Origin: Dimorphilus gyrociliatus
Lineage: Eukaryota > Annelida > Polychaeta > Dinophilidae
Assembly (NCBI GenBank): GCA_904063045.1
Contig: CAJFCJ010000021.1
Coordinates: 558,001-622,000 of the forward strand
Length of the DNA stretch: 64,000 nt
Reading direction: 5' to 3'
Each line of letters starts with the position of its first letter. Position 1 is the stretch's first letter. A program made the position numbers and the translations under genes. The notes under the pieces are model-generated. The model ran no database searches, had not been told where the DNA came from, and saw only the letters and a list, made by a program, of their open reading frames with translations. Shown here piece after piece: positions 23,601 to 38,600 of the stretch.

Positions 23601-26600
23601 TTTTAAACAGCTTGAATAGGCTTATTTTAATTAATTTTTCCCAAAAAATGGAATATTTTTTTCAAGTATTAATAAATAGATATTTTTAGTTTACTTTTTA
23701 TACGGGAAATTACTTTATTATTATTCTCAAGTAAGTAATATTTTCTTCTATTCTTTAAAGAAGACGAGAATTTGCCTAGCCTTTAGAAAGTAGATTAAAT
23801 TACGTCTTTAAGCTTTCAAAGATTTATTGAATGGCGTATTTAACACCATCTGTTTAAGACCGGTCGTTTCCTCTGAATGCATAAAAGTCGAATACGAGAT
23901 TTTCTCGATAAGAACGAGAAATACTTGGGATACTTCGAACGAAGTTCAATTGATTTTAAATCCTGTTCATAGTATTTAATTTAATTTCTTAGAATCTAAG
24001 ATTAGTTAAGTTAGCTGAAACCTATTAATTACCTTCAGTTTTAATATTTTTAGGCAAAGCTCTCACTCTTTAGATGAGAGAATCCTGCGGCAAATCGTAA
24101 AATATAATCTCTTACTTAACTATATTAGCCTACTTTCGAGATTTGTAACAATTCGAGGAGAGGCAGATACAAAGTTTAATCCCCCTTTAAAACTATAAAT
24201 TAAGGGAGAGGATCACCAGATGTTGTCACCAGATGACGAATAAATCGCCGGCCGCAAAAAGAACAAAAGAACGTATCTCATCAAATCCACATACAGTAAA
24301 AATCTTGTAAACGTATTGTAAAGCTACTCAGATAATTGCAGTCGTTTGCTATATTATAGCCAGAAAACTCACGTGCAACTTTATACTCTTTGCGTTAGCT
24401 ACCCTGCTAAGGAAGAGACAGGAGATATAAAAGAGATCGAAACTCTTATTGTCTCCAGCTATTCCCTTATTATTTTTTCCTTATTTTTTAAGGTTAAGAG
24501 GATTACTACCCATCAACAACCCAGATCACGTGATGCTGATATTAATTCTTGCCAATTCGATGCCCTCGATCTTAAGTGCATTACTCTATATTCATAAGAC
24601 GTGACAACGTCAATTAGCCGGACTCGAACACAGCTTGACGTTAGAAAATACTGGGCAATTTTATATGGGGAAGATTTTTCTTTTTAAATAGAGTTAAAGG
24701 GAATAAGAAAGTGACAACGCCCGCCAATTATTTTGCCTTTTAAAAGAACAGCATCTGCAGATTAAAGGCATCAAGTACGAAAAGTACACTTTTTGTTTAT
24801 CTACGATATCGTACTCTTCTCTGGTTTAGTCTTTAAGAAAGAAAACTCCGTATCAGATTGTACAAAGTCGATCCGACACGTAGCAATTATTTCTTTAAAA
24901 AGAAAACGGGCGTCGTCCCGCAGGCGAAAATCTCATAATTGATGACAGGTGACGCTTACCGTCTCAGGAAAATAGCGATCATAACCGCCAGCATAACCAG
25001 GAGCAACAATACGGCGACTGCAGATCCCGCAATAATTCCAGTTTCGCCATTAGAAACACTTCCATCCGCTCCATTTAGAGGACCTTCTGCTTTTTGAACA
25101 GTTCGAACGGACACCTTGGTGCTAAACTGCCCCCAGCCTAATGATGTATTGGCCCTCACTTTAAATGTATATTGAGTATCATACTCCAAATCATTTATTT
25201 CTATTTCCAAATCTTCAGCTTTTAGTGAGTATAGTCTTCCGTCAGGATCACTTTCATTGACATACTGGATTTCGTAATGTTCAATCGATGTTCCATTGTA
25301 TTGAGGTGCCTTCCAGCCTAATGTTACTTTGTTTCCTTCAACCTTCGTTACTCTCACATTTTCCGGACGACCGGGCACTGTAATAGAACTCGATTAGTTT
25401 CAAGTGTCTTTGCCTTTGTCTATGTTACTATAAGAATTTAACGATTACATAAGATCCATTCAAACTTCACGGGATAGCCTTAACAATAACCCTTTCCCCC
25501 CCACGGTTAAAATCAGGATAGCTTTAAAAAGGTTATACTCGGAGAAAAAGAATTACGATCCCCTTAATAAAAGGCCATAATTAGATATTCTATGGATTCT
25601 GATTTCAGAGGAACGTCTCAGAGCCAAAGCACACTATCTCAAAAGGTTAAAAAAGCGATTTGAGTAATGGGATTCACAGTCAACTTGGGTAAAGTTAGCT
25701 AACAATTAAAAGGTTGTCAGAAAGCTAATTAAATATTTTCTACTCAACAAGATGGCTTTTATTATTAAGTGCATTTTTTGGACTTTCCAAAATGAGTCTT
25801 CCTTCAATTTTCCTGTTTGGCATTTAGCAATTTAAATATAAATTATTAATTTTAAAGAACAATAGTTCAGACGTGCCAGCAATGAGCTAATTACCGGAAT
25901 TTTATATTTTTTTGTACATAATCATACTGACAAGGCGTATTGTCGGTAATGAAGTTCAATATTTGGCCGAATTACTGACGACATATTTACCCATTACCTT
26001 TTTGTTTGTGGAGCAAAGCATTTTTATTATATTATATTTGAAATGGCGAGAAAATTCACAGACCTAGTAGCCGCCTAGCGGGAAAAGTGCAAAAATACCC
26101 AACGGTACCTTATCTGTTAAGCTTTTTCTTGCCTCTCTTCCCTAGGTGCCCAGAAGTTGACAAGTAACCATCAATAATGAAGGTCAATGTTAGTTAAGTT
26201 AGTGACGTATTTACTCATTTAAGCTTTTTTTTTACTATTTACACGGTAAATTATTGATTTATTGGAATATTATATAGTTGGAGCAGTAGGCAGCCAAGCG
26301 GGATATCGGAAACAATTCGTCCATGTGTTAGCAAAACCGATTTACAATGGAAGAAGAAAGAAGAAAAGAAAAGAAAGAAGGAAAAAAATTTCCGATTGCG
26401 GCTGAGCGCACAGAGGCGTTGTGAGAGACGTTACTCACTTCCTTTTTAATTAAAAAAAAAAGAAAGAAAAAAAATAAATAAAGCGGGCTGTAAACAATAA
26501 TAGCTCGTTATTCTTTTGTATAGGTGGTAGCGGAGTGGGATAAAGAGAGTTGGAAAACGTTGGGATAAGAAGCGAAATTTTGTGTAATTTTCGCCGCCAC

Positions 26601-29600
26601 AGCTGATAACACACCCCTAGGGCAGTATAATAACGGCAGTAAATAAGCACTTGGGCACAATAGAAATCATTAGAGAACAGTGACAATTGTATCCATGATG
26701 CAGTACGCCACAAAAACTGTCATTGTTCAGTTCTGGCAGCGGTGACTATTATATATTATACGCTATTACTGAGGTTTTTCGTCCATCTAAAACACCCTCC
26801 CCCTTTTTTTCTTTTCTTACAGGTGGCAGGAGTCGTAGGTATTTTAAAGACCTCCTAGCTCGTTCAACTTCCCGCCTTCTTCCACCTTACCGTTTTCCCT
26901 ATCTAAAAATAGCGAGTGCCTGGAGTCGATAGAAATAGAGAAAGACACCAAGAGGAAAAGAGGGAATATCATAACAAAAGAAGTTTTAAGGCATTAAAAG
27001 GTTTTTTTTGTAACAACCCGCTTAAAATATATAATGAATATATAAGTCATATAAAGAATTTCCCATTTAAATATTTTCGCAGCCCCGATCGATATTAAAG
27101 TGGGTTAGAAAAAAAGAGTTGACGTCACACAGTAGGGAGTAAATCGCTTTTTTGGGGGAAAAAGAGATTTTTCAATAACTTTGTTAGAGTATCTCAAAAT
27201 TAGCGCTATCTCGAAATCCGACATGCAAATATGTTTTTCCTATATAAGCAAGAACGTGTAAAAAATACTAACGGGCATCACTCGTCCGGACGGTAATCAA
27301 GGTTGATTTCATAGATTCTTGCCCCGCTTGTTCGGAGACGCCGTTGAGTGCATAAACAATTACTCGATAGTCGCTGCTGGTATCCAAATTGTTAAGAGTT
27401 ACGCGAGTATCCGTCACTTCAGAACTTGGTTCATAGGACACGTTGGGTCCACAATCGTGACACACCACCTTATAATATAAGTCACTGCGTCCATTATCTT
27501 CTGGTGGTAGCCAAGTGAGCACTGCTTGACGTTGATCGACACTCTCAGTCTGTAAGTTCCGGGGTTCAGATGGAGGGCGTGTGCAAGACATATTATCATC
27601 ATCATTCTTATTTCTGTAGTATCCGATTTTACATTGACAAATCCTGGAACCAGGAGCAGTCGATTCGGAATAAGCCGGGCAAGAGATGCATATTGAATTA
27701 CCCTTCTCAGGTTTGTACTTTCCAACGGGACACACTGTTGATAGAAAAAACAAAGAGATAGTGTTTAATGCATGTCACTTTTGTAATAACAGTGTATATC
27801 ATATAAAAGAAAAAACGAGTCAGGAATAAAAACATTCGCCTCTAGAAGGCAGATACCAAAAGAGATATTTGTCATATTGATAAGCTTTTTATCCCTTACG
27901 AATTTATCAATGTCAAATATCGGTATTCGTATCTGTCGCAGGAAAAAGTAGAAAGAGAGAAAATTACTAGCCTAACATACTCTAGCCGGAAAAATTTCAG
28001 AACTACGGAAACGCGCGGGGGGTAAAACGCCTTTTCTTTTCTCATTTTACGAAGAATTCTACTATATTCTCCCTCAATTATTATCGATTTTCAATTCGCT
28101 CCTATTTTATCTGACTATCTAACTATAGTTCTTTTTTTATTTCGAGTTATTTCATTCCTCTTCTCTCTAAAATATTCCATTTTGGTTGCAATACAAATTT
28201 GAAGGGATTTACCAATATTTTACGAATCGTAAACACTTTTTAGCCTCGAAGCAAATTTTGTTTTGTTCCTATTGAACAGTAAGTCTTCGACATACATATA
28301 CAAATCGCAAGGAAATAGCTTCCTTTATAAATTTTCGCACAATCAATTCAATTAATTAAAGGGTCATAGGAGAAGATCCGACCTACTGACTGATTAGGTA
28401 ATTCTTCTTTCCTTTGACAAGAATGCCTCAGTTGGTAACAGCATCAACTTTGATTTATTTTTCTATTGATCTCTCCTAATTACAAGAGCATAAAGGAACT
28501 ACCCACGGCTTAATTAAACAATCATTCGTATCGTCTAAACAATAACGGGGGAAAGTGAACGGCTATTACAAACAAAGATATTTTAACTAGCCTACTGTCA
28601 AATAGCTTACTAAACGTACATAAATATCAAGTCCTATATAAACAATAGTCGTAAATTTATTGTAGTCTTATTAAGATTAATACTGCTCTTACATATACAC
28701 TCTTCGCCATTACAGTTTTATCTAATCAATGTGGGCAACTCTTATAGGTAAATCTAAATTTTCGCGATAGAGTCTGAAATATACCGATGATTCGATTAAT
28801 TTAGTTTCCCGATAAGAAATCGCTATAAATAGTAAAGAGCGTCTTAAAGAGATTCTTCCCAGTTAATGAAGCGGTAGACGATTTGGGAATTGAAAGCACT
28901 TAAAAAGGCGGAAATTCGTAATTAAATCAATTTACAAAGTTTAAAACTTATGTAAAACTTATTCATTTATGCAGCAGTCAACTTTTCTCTTCCCAAACGG
29001 CAGGTGCAAAAGGTTATTTGTTTACGAAATATAAAGAAATGATAAATGCTAGATAATTTTTCAAAATGCCAACGCTTCTCTTTGTTTGTTCGTTGTTAGT
29101 GAATGGACTCGTTGTCGATTTATATGCAAACCTTTTAATTCAAGTAGATTCCCCTCTTACAAAACATTATAGTAGAAATTTAATCATCCAATAGGTCTAT
29201 CTTCTCTTAAAATCTCTTTTTTTAACCAAAAAAATGTAATTCTTTTATGTTTAGTTCCCCAACCAGATAAAGTAAAAAAATTAAAATTCCTTAAATGCCA
29301 CCTTATTATTAAGAGTAACGAAATAGATTTATTGCCTATCAAGGAAGGTTGAAAAAAGAAGTAGCACGTTAATGATATCTTCTAATTTTATGACTCTCAT
29401 AAAATTATCATCCATCTGTCACATCTACTACTGAAAATATTTGAACGGTATATGCTGCATTTACGATATGGCCTGCGCTGATTGATATCTATATACTGCA
29501 TAAAGCTATATACTTTAGATATTTATATTCACATTTCTATATTGTCTGCATATTTTGTAGAGCATTTAACAATCTTTAGTGAATACTTCTTAACTTTTAT

Positions 29601-32600
29601 CCTTTCTCCGAATATTTCCGCAGCCTTTGTATTTGCCTCTTTTCGATTTCAAGTACGAATACAAATCGTGTTGAGGATTTTCGTCACGTGTATGACGTCA
29701 CTTTGTACAATAGCACTAAATCACTCTGATCGACTACTTGGAAAATTTACTGAGAGCCTCAAAAAGGATTTGAATTCGTACTTATAGCTTTAAAAACGAG
29801 AGAAAGTTAGCACTAAAACGTAACAATTAAGGTAGAGAACCACCATAAAGTGGGATTAAAAAAGCCGATGGGCAGTTTTATTACTATTTAGTAAAACGAT
29901 TTCCATCCATTAATTGGAACCAGTATAGACAGTAGAGTGAAGTTTGTAATATTAATCCGACAGTTACTTTAAAAGAAGACATCCCTACTATAATTAAACA
30001 CGTATGTGGTATACGTTCGAAATAGAATACAAAGCGCTTCATCCAATCATGTGATATTAGCAATGTTTAGCAAGGCTTTAATCGATAACCGATACAAAGA
30101 ATACCATCGTAATTTAATCCTACTATAGTACATCTGTTCATTTTTTTTACCCCACTAAAACCCACAATAATTTTCTTGCGAAACACGCAACATTCCATTC
30201 AGAATTTTCCCAAAAGAAATTTCATTGCGTAATGTTACGTTCAAACGAAACCTGTTTGCGTTTGGTTCATTTGACAGCTAGTTTGATCGGTTGGAGGGAG
30301 GGGAAGCGAGCAGTTTGTTCAAACAATTATAACTATAGAAACACGCCAGTGCGAATTTACTAAATCCAATATTTACAAAGACATTTTATCCCCAACGCAG
30401 GCGAGACCGCATGAACGATTTTGAATACCGTTCGGGTTTGGTATTGACAAAAGGTATGAGGGAATCGAATAGAGCCGAGGGAAACGAACTGCATTATTTC
30501 GTATGATATAGATAACAGAATAGAACGAGACGGAAAGATACAAAAAGAAAATAAAAATCAATACTCACTCTTGCAATATCTGGGAGCAGTATCGACCATG
30601 TAGCCCTCTTTGCAAACGCATTCACCCTGAATATCGTACCATTTGCCCTGATGAGAACAATACATTGTTGGACTGGAAGAGAGTGGAACGGAATTTTCTA
30701 TACAACGGCCGGTCACTTTTCTCGGTGTATCATCAATAGCCGATGATGTTGTATTTGGAAATCTGGCTAATTTTGTGACACTGCTAGGACACTTTTCATA
30801 GAATATCCTCATTGTGAGCAAGAACGTGCACGTTCCTTCTTCTTGTATGGCTATATAAAATCCACCTTTCATTGGTCTAAACTTAAAAGATTCCGTGTTT
30901 ATTGATTCCCATATCTTGCTTTTAGAATCGGTGCCTTCATAGAGTCTAGTACCCGGTACTTGTTTAATCATATTCCACGAAGATTTTTTCCATTCCGGGA
31001 TTTCGCTATTAGCTATATCATCGTCGGCCTCATAGACTAGAAGAGAGAAGGATTGCTTGCATTGACTACAACGTCGCATTAAGAATTCTATTTCTATTGT
31101 GGCTTCTATTGCGTCTCTCCTCTTAATAAACGGAGATCTTATCCACGTTGGTTCGGGTTTAGGCCCTACAGGGCAAACCCCGATTCCCCTTATAGTTTGG
31201 CTATTTCTGGTAGCTGACGATTCTTTCCACTAAAAAAAGGAATCAAGGATAAGTGTATTTTCTACAGATAAAAATATATATGCAAATCATATAAGAAATT
31301 TTTCTTGGAACGAAGAGACCGTTCTTTGTTAAAATCAATAGCTTATTGACTACTGCTTTTTTATGCCTTTTTGTTCACGATTTCATTTGGCGACCGATCG
31401 ATTACAACCGATTGAAAGAGGAGAAGAAGAGAGTATTCCCGGAGGAGAAACCGAAACGGTAAAACGAAGAAAAAAAAGTAACTCTGTAGCCATCGTTAAT
31501 ACATTTTCCTTGCCTTAATTTATTTTTATCTAACAGGAAGCTAACCAAAATGACTTTTATGGTTTTCTTTTCAAGTTTTTAAAGAACAAAATTACCAAAT
31601 CGATAGCTTATCGATAAATTTTATGGATTTCGCTTAGATGCTTAGCTACTGGTTGAAGTAGGCTATTATAGTGCGGTCGTAACTTTCTAAGCCTATTATT
31701 TGTTGAATCGATGATTTCTATTGATGGTTACGTTTGTCTCATTATGATGACCAATTGGTTGCAATCGCCTTCCGGTTAGTAAGCTACCTTAGTGTACTTG
31801 TGTCATAATAAAAGTGGGATGAACCGTGAAAGAATTCTTATTTAAGATACTTTCCATTTACTTATTCCTGCGACGTTTGTCGATACTTTTATTAGACTGG
31901 ATCGTTACACTTAACGGTTTTATTGATGATTTTAATAATATAATCGACTATAGAAGTAGATTACTCAGTTAAATTGAGATTTTTTATGCAAAAGAAATTA
32001 TTTAGAAATTTTTCTACTATTCTAACACTTCTGGCTTGCAAAACGGAAAAGTATAAAGAAAATGCTATCTTTTGAACATTTCCCCTTTTGCTCTTTAAAC
32101 AAAGGCAGCTATACATAAAATCTATCGAATTATTAGTTTTCTCAGGCAACTGTACATAATGCTAGAAGAAACTTAAAGGAAAAAACCGATTCTACGCCTT
32201 ATATTTTCGAATATCGTATAGGATTACTATCTCTTTCTTCATCTCTTTTTACGTCTTCATTTTCTTCTTTTTAACACAAAAGTTTGTACTAAAGCCTTAT
32301 TTAGATTCTAAATATTACAAAAGTTTTAAAAACATGCTTTTAGTAACTATTCTTTGATTCGCCTGCGCAGAAAATTCACGCTTAAATAACTTACCTAATT
32401 CAACGGAACTTATGTTTTTTAAAGAGTTTTATAGGATTAAAAACACGCTCTTCAGGTGTACCAAGTGATTCATACACAAACGCTGCGTATCCCTTGTTTT
32501 TAAGCTCTCAATATAAATGTTTTGCTCCAAATGATAAGTAATATTATACGATTTGTGGCGAATAGCTTAAAAAAGTTATCTGTACAACTCTTTCATCGGT

Positions 32601-35600
32601 AAATATCTTCTTCAAACGTAAACAGTTTGTTATTTTAGAACTTCTATTTTGACTGCCAATACTTAATTAAGTTGGAGAGATAAAAGGAGAAGAAATATGT
32701 CAAAATACTCTATGTTAAACTAAAATTCATGTTTTACTCAAATGTTTCTTCTCTTCTTTGTTAACAGACGATGATGTGGTAAAAAAATAGGGGAAAAGTT
32801 TAAAAGTTCATTAGCTATTGGAGATGGCCTTTTGTTCGAGAGCTTTTGTAATTAAGTACGGAATTATGGATTATATATGAATCATATAATGGGGTAAATT
32901 TACTTATCTCCACTCGTCCCTTTTTAAATTATTTAGTTTAGCAACCGATGATTCGGCCTAATCCAGACTATCTTAATTAGTTTCTATGCGTTTAAATCTA
33001 CTTCTTTTATATTTTCCACGAAGGCTTCAGTAAAGTGAGTATAGGTTTTATTAAAGTCAGTTTAAAAAAGGGAAAAGTAATTTCATAACTTGTGACTTTT
33101 TAGAATTCCCCCCGCTGATTCACTGAATACAATAAAATTTAGTATTTTTTTTTTACCGCAATAGTCATATACGCTATTCATTGACCATACAAGAAATTCT
33201 TCACAATCGATAATCGATAATAATTAGGGTACAAAACGTTTTGGTAAAGGCTTTTCGTGTACTAAAAATAAAGACTTTACATTAGGAATATAATAAAAGC
33301 AATTATTTACAAATAGAACGAGAATAATATAGCAGAGGTAGATCCAGTCTAAATAAAATGCACGCTTAAGTGTTTACAGGCAGTAATAATATTGAATGTC
33401 TCGCCAAATATCAAATTTTAGCAGATGGTGTACGTTTGGACGCCGATGAATAAAAAAGAGAGGGAAAAACGAAATAAAGAGAAAATAGGTGTGGAATGAA
33501 TGAGGTTGATGGTGGGTGGAGAGGAATAAACAATTTCCGTTTAATATTTCATTTAACGAATAATAAACTATGTTATTAGATTATGATCTGCTCATATACT
33601 ATTTTCTCGTACAGATATAACATGTATGTGTATATAGCACGCAGAAAAACGCCTCTTTACTTGTATAACCATAGGCCAACAGGCGCACCAGATGAGATTT
33701 TTAACCTAGAAAATGGCTCTATCTAAAGTAAATATGAGCTAGATTTGATAGAAGATATAGAATATGAATGGGCGTATTGGAATTTTTTAATTAATGTAAA
33801 GTAATAAATAATTCAGAAAAAATTAATTTTAATCGCTTATCTTTAATATTAGAGAAAAAATAAACAAATACCTCCCCTTTAACAGGATTATCTAGTATCT
33901 AGAAGTCGGTATCAGTGATAGACGCGAAGATTATTGTGTCAAACTGATAATATCTTTGTTTAAGGGAAAAAAATCCCTAAGTGGCTACCTGGTGTCGCGT
34001 CTCTCCTTCTTTCTTTTCCTACTAGTTTTAAGACTTTACAAACACTTGAGAGTGGCATTTAACAATAAAAGGTTTTATAAATATATAAAAGCCCGTAAAT
34101 AGAAACGCGACGCGTGACGCTTGAAAGGAGTGGGAAATTTCGTTTTGTCAAACTAATAAAGCGTACAGACGAAGGCTTTTTACCTATGGAATGCCCTAAA
34201 TGAATTTTTAATAGCCTTGCACCAAGTTCAACCAGACGTGAATAAAGTAGACCGTCTGGACAATGGATTTCAATAGGAGGAAAGTAAAAAATATCGAAAA
34301 TAAATAATAAACACCTGCCCTTCCCTCTTCAAGCGGCTAAAAACGAACCGAAATACAAACAATTCTCTAGGAAACCGAATCGTTTTAGTCAATACTGACC
34401 AACTTCATAAATCTCGTATGTCCTATTCGGAAAAAATACACCACCCACATCATTCATTCTGACCTTTGACCCTTTAATACGCGAAATTATAGCGCCGTTC
34501 GATAATTAAGCCACTGCACCTGTTTTCTCACGCAACCAGCAATGAGAAGAGTAGGAAAGGGTAACTGAGGGAGGGGAAGCGGAAGAGAAAGAGAAATTTT
34601 CATTAACGTTATAGTCTAGGGATTCAACTAGTGTTTCTCCAACGTATTTTCCTAGCAAATCATTCCTTATCTATCTTTTCAGGTGGTACCATAATACGAT
34701 CAATAAAGATCCCTAATTCAGGAGGATTTACGCGTATTTACGTAGCTGCACTGTTTCAAGGTTGCAATGTATGATAAGAGAATCCGAAACAAGGAGGTTA
34801 AAAGTTGACAAAAAATAGTTCAAGCGTTTAGATCAGGGGAAATAACTTAATTCTATTCGGTATTCATATAACTTATTCCCTAAAGCTGGGTCCGGAAGAG
34901 CTAGTTTGTGAAGAACGTCTCTTATGAATAAAAGAAAAATAGTTTATATGCATATATACACGATTACGTAATAAGAAACATTGTCAGGGTAGCCCCCAGG
35001 CAATAACCATGATAGAAAAACAACTTTATTCCACCCATTTCTCTGGCAAAATAAAGATTTTCTAGTAGTATTTTGTAAATAAGAAAGTATACGCAAGTTT
35101 ATAAAGTTGATTTCGTAATCGTATATTCATATCCAGGACTCGTAAATTTCACTATGTAACAATTTTTTATTTCTCTGAACAATATCCCTGAAAAAGTGTA
35201 CTCGCCCGCAGAAAGCTACGTAAAGTTTCGAAATCGGCTATAAAATGGTAATAAATTTCGCTATAAATGAGAAAATGTGGACAATGGAAAAGCCGTTAAA
35301 AATCTTTCTTTCACTATCACCCTTTTCCGCTCTTTAGATGCTTGGCATGCTTACATACAACTTAAGGTGTTTTTGAATCTACTCTTCTGCTAACCCCTTT
35401 TAGGTTGAGGCAACCCTTGTTGACGGTAATTCACCAATATGAAATGATTTATAGAGGCGCCACTTGCACTAAACGATTTCCGGTTTAACACCCGCCGAAA
35501 CACATCAGTAGTCTCTTTACAAAGAATGGTCTCATTGTTTGAACTACTTTTCATTCCATTGTTAAATCAAAAGATGACAAAGACAGTAGTAAAAATTTAT

Positions 35601-38600
35601 TACATACCTCTTCCTTTCCAGTATTATATTTCCTCCACTCAATCGTTAGATCGCCAACCGTGTTAAATAGATCAACTGTAACAAAAAAGGGAATGATGAA
35701 CATTCATAAATCATTATAGACGGAAAAAAGCCTATATTATATTTAGTAAAGGTCGATCGTAAAATTTTTTATACAATCTGCTTATCGTCTTTTAACGAAT
35801 ATAAAACTATATAATAGACGAAGAAATGAGTTTCGGAAGAGAAAATAAACAATATCAACATTGAAGTTAAATAAAAGTAAAAAAGGGAGCATTTATAAAA
35901 ACATAAGAACGTATAAAGCATATATAAATATATGGATATATAGAAGTTAGTTTTCTTTCCGCGCCAAAATGGTTGGAAAATGTAATAATATTGTACTTAT
36001 CAACAATTATTATCGCCCATCAAACGCCGACCGCACAGAGTCGAGCGCTTGTCAACGAGTATCGATAAGAGATAGCGTAGTTTAGATATTTTTTCGAATT
36101 GAAAGTATAAATAAACAAATATAGACGGTTTTTTTTTAACGTTCTACCTCATCTGTATTTTATTCCAACCGTAGAAAAGGATTATGGATTAGAGTCCACA
36201 GTAGAAGGGAAGGGTAAGGATTTCGGGATTAGCCGATGAATCGGACTGGAATGAGAGACAAAAGGCTGATAGGATTAATGGGCGTTGGGCGCGTAAAATC
36301 GGAAAAGTAAACAAAAAAATTAGAATGTGAATAATGTATGAACAATTTTTTGATGCTTATTTTCCTTTATTCACATCCTTTATTCTCCTTGAATGGGCAT
36401 TGCCTAGCATGTGGTCATCGGCTGGTCAGCGTGTGCGCTTCATATTATATTCCCTATTTCGTATACAATTACTGATCAAATATTTCCATCGAATGTATCA
36501 ATATACAACTCAACGGACGCTGTACAGACGTTTTGTTATATATTACCAATTAATACCCGGTTCATTTCATTTTTTACAATAACAGCGGACGCTTGCACAC
36601 GCGGGACCCTCTAGCTATGATGATTCCAAAGAAATTTTCAATACGGTTTATTGTAAACAAAATAAACACAACAGATAAAAAAAGCCCGAAAAGGAGAGGT
36701 GATATAAAAATGTCAATTGTTTAATTAATTCGACACCTTTACTGTTAAAAGCCCAGTGGTATAAACGATTAAATATACAAATAAAGTTGATTAGTCAAAT
36801 GAAACCGAATCTCAAGCTTAATTCCGCTTGCTAAATTTTTAAAAACCTTAAGACAAATCGGTTTGACAGGTCAATGAGGTCTAAATCGCGAACTAAGACA
36901 AATTAGTGTCAGAAAGAATAACCTTTACCCTCAGCCTTCTTTTAAAAGAAGAAAGAAACCGGATATAAGAAACTTTCTTTTTCTATCCCTAAATTCAATA
37001 TTTCAATAACAGTAAGATGAATTCGTAAGAATATATAAAATAAATCTAACAGAAATATATTATGTTGGCTGTTTTCTAAGGCGGTTGCTTTGTTATGGAA
37101 ATATTTTTTATTAAATACTTTCCAGTACGATTAACAATTTTAATGTCAAGTTTTACTTATGTATTAAATTAATTCTTTAATAATAAAATAGATTATTGTT
37201 ACCACTTTACCTTTCCATTTTTAAGTTTAGGAATGAGAAAAAATACCGAAACGTCGAATAATAAACAATAAAGGCGCCTTAATTAATAATTCCTATCTGT
37301 TTATCGATCTAGCGATCGATCGAATCAAACACACGCATATATATATATAAAAGAGAGTAATAATGGGAAAAAAGAGACCTCCCTGTTTCATATAACCCGG
37401 TACCTAAATATTGAACGCTAACTCATTTTTTTCGATCCCACAACAAAGACCACCCATAACTAGTTGACTGCACAATAGGATCTAGTCTAATAACTCATTC
37501 ACTATTTTGCTCTTTAGTTATTACAAATGCTTATCGGCATGGACCTACTCCTCCTACCTTTACGTCGCTCTAGATGACTGTTTTTTCTTTGTAGTCGAAA
37601 AGGAAAGGTTACCACAGAAGAAATAAAAAAGAAAGAAAGAAAATACTGCCCGGGGGTAACGATTCTAAATCACGTGACTTAAACCGAATTAATGGGGAGG
37701 TTCAGTATCCTAGGCACCTTTATTACGACATACCGAGAGGGTGGGAGTCGTCGAGAGACTTTTTTATCGGTTTATTATAGCGTAAAAAATTTTTTAAAAG
37801 GGGTTGCAGAACACAAGAAAAGATCCGTCGCTTCTTCTTTTATCAATCTTGGGGCGTAAATAAAGCAGATGGTCGTAGGTTGTTCACAAAAGAAAAGAGT
37901 TTAATTACGAGTAATTACTCGCAAAAAAAGTGGATATAATTAGAGGTAGTTCATAAAAGCAAGGAAATCTCTTTCTTCGTTCTTATGAAAGTTAAAAAAG
38001 CGAAAAGAAAATTTTTCCTCCCTAGTTACTTTTTTTTTTTATTGTTACCAACATTCAAACGTTTAATATCAGATTTCTCAAACAGTAAAAAAGAAAAACA
38101 AAGACCACCCTTACTAATCATATCAAGTTTTATCAAAATATCAACTATTAACTACTGATAAGAATTGCAAAAAGGATGATGACAGCTGTGTCTTATCCCA
38201 TCAGTCTATGTATCTAGAGTAATTCCCCCCAACTCATAAAAGGGCGTTTCGCACCGACAAAAATGTCAGACGACACAAAGCCGAAACTTGCCTCATTAAC
38301 TACATTTGCATTAAAATCGCTCGGTCTCAATACCCTATCATTACTTGACGTTTTTTTTTACGTTCTAACCACAAGAAATACCTATAATACTTCTAAACAA
38401 CCCCTATGTACTTAGTATTTTACTGTACTGGACCCCTCCGAGGCGACAGAGAGACAAGATTTTTTTCTTAACATTAAATCTTATCTTTCGATTATCTAGA
38501 CGCCAGATGCGCGTCTTCTGGACCGAAAACTGACACGAAACTCTAAAATTCAAAATTACGTAATCCTGGTCATTTGCATAAATTAATCGGACAAACGGTT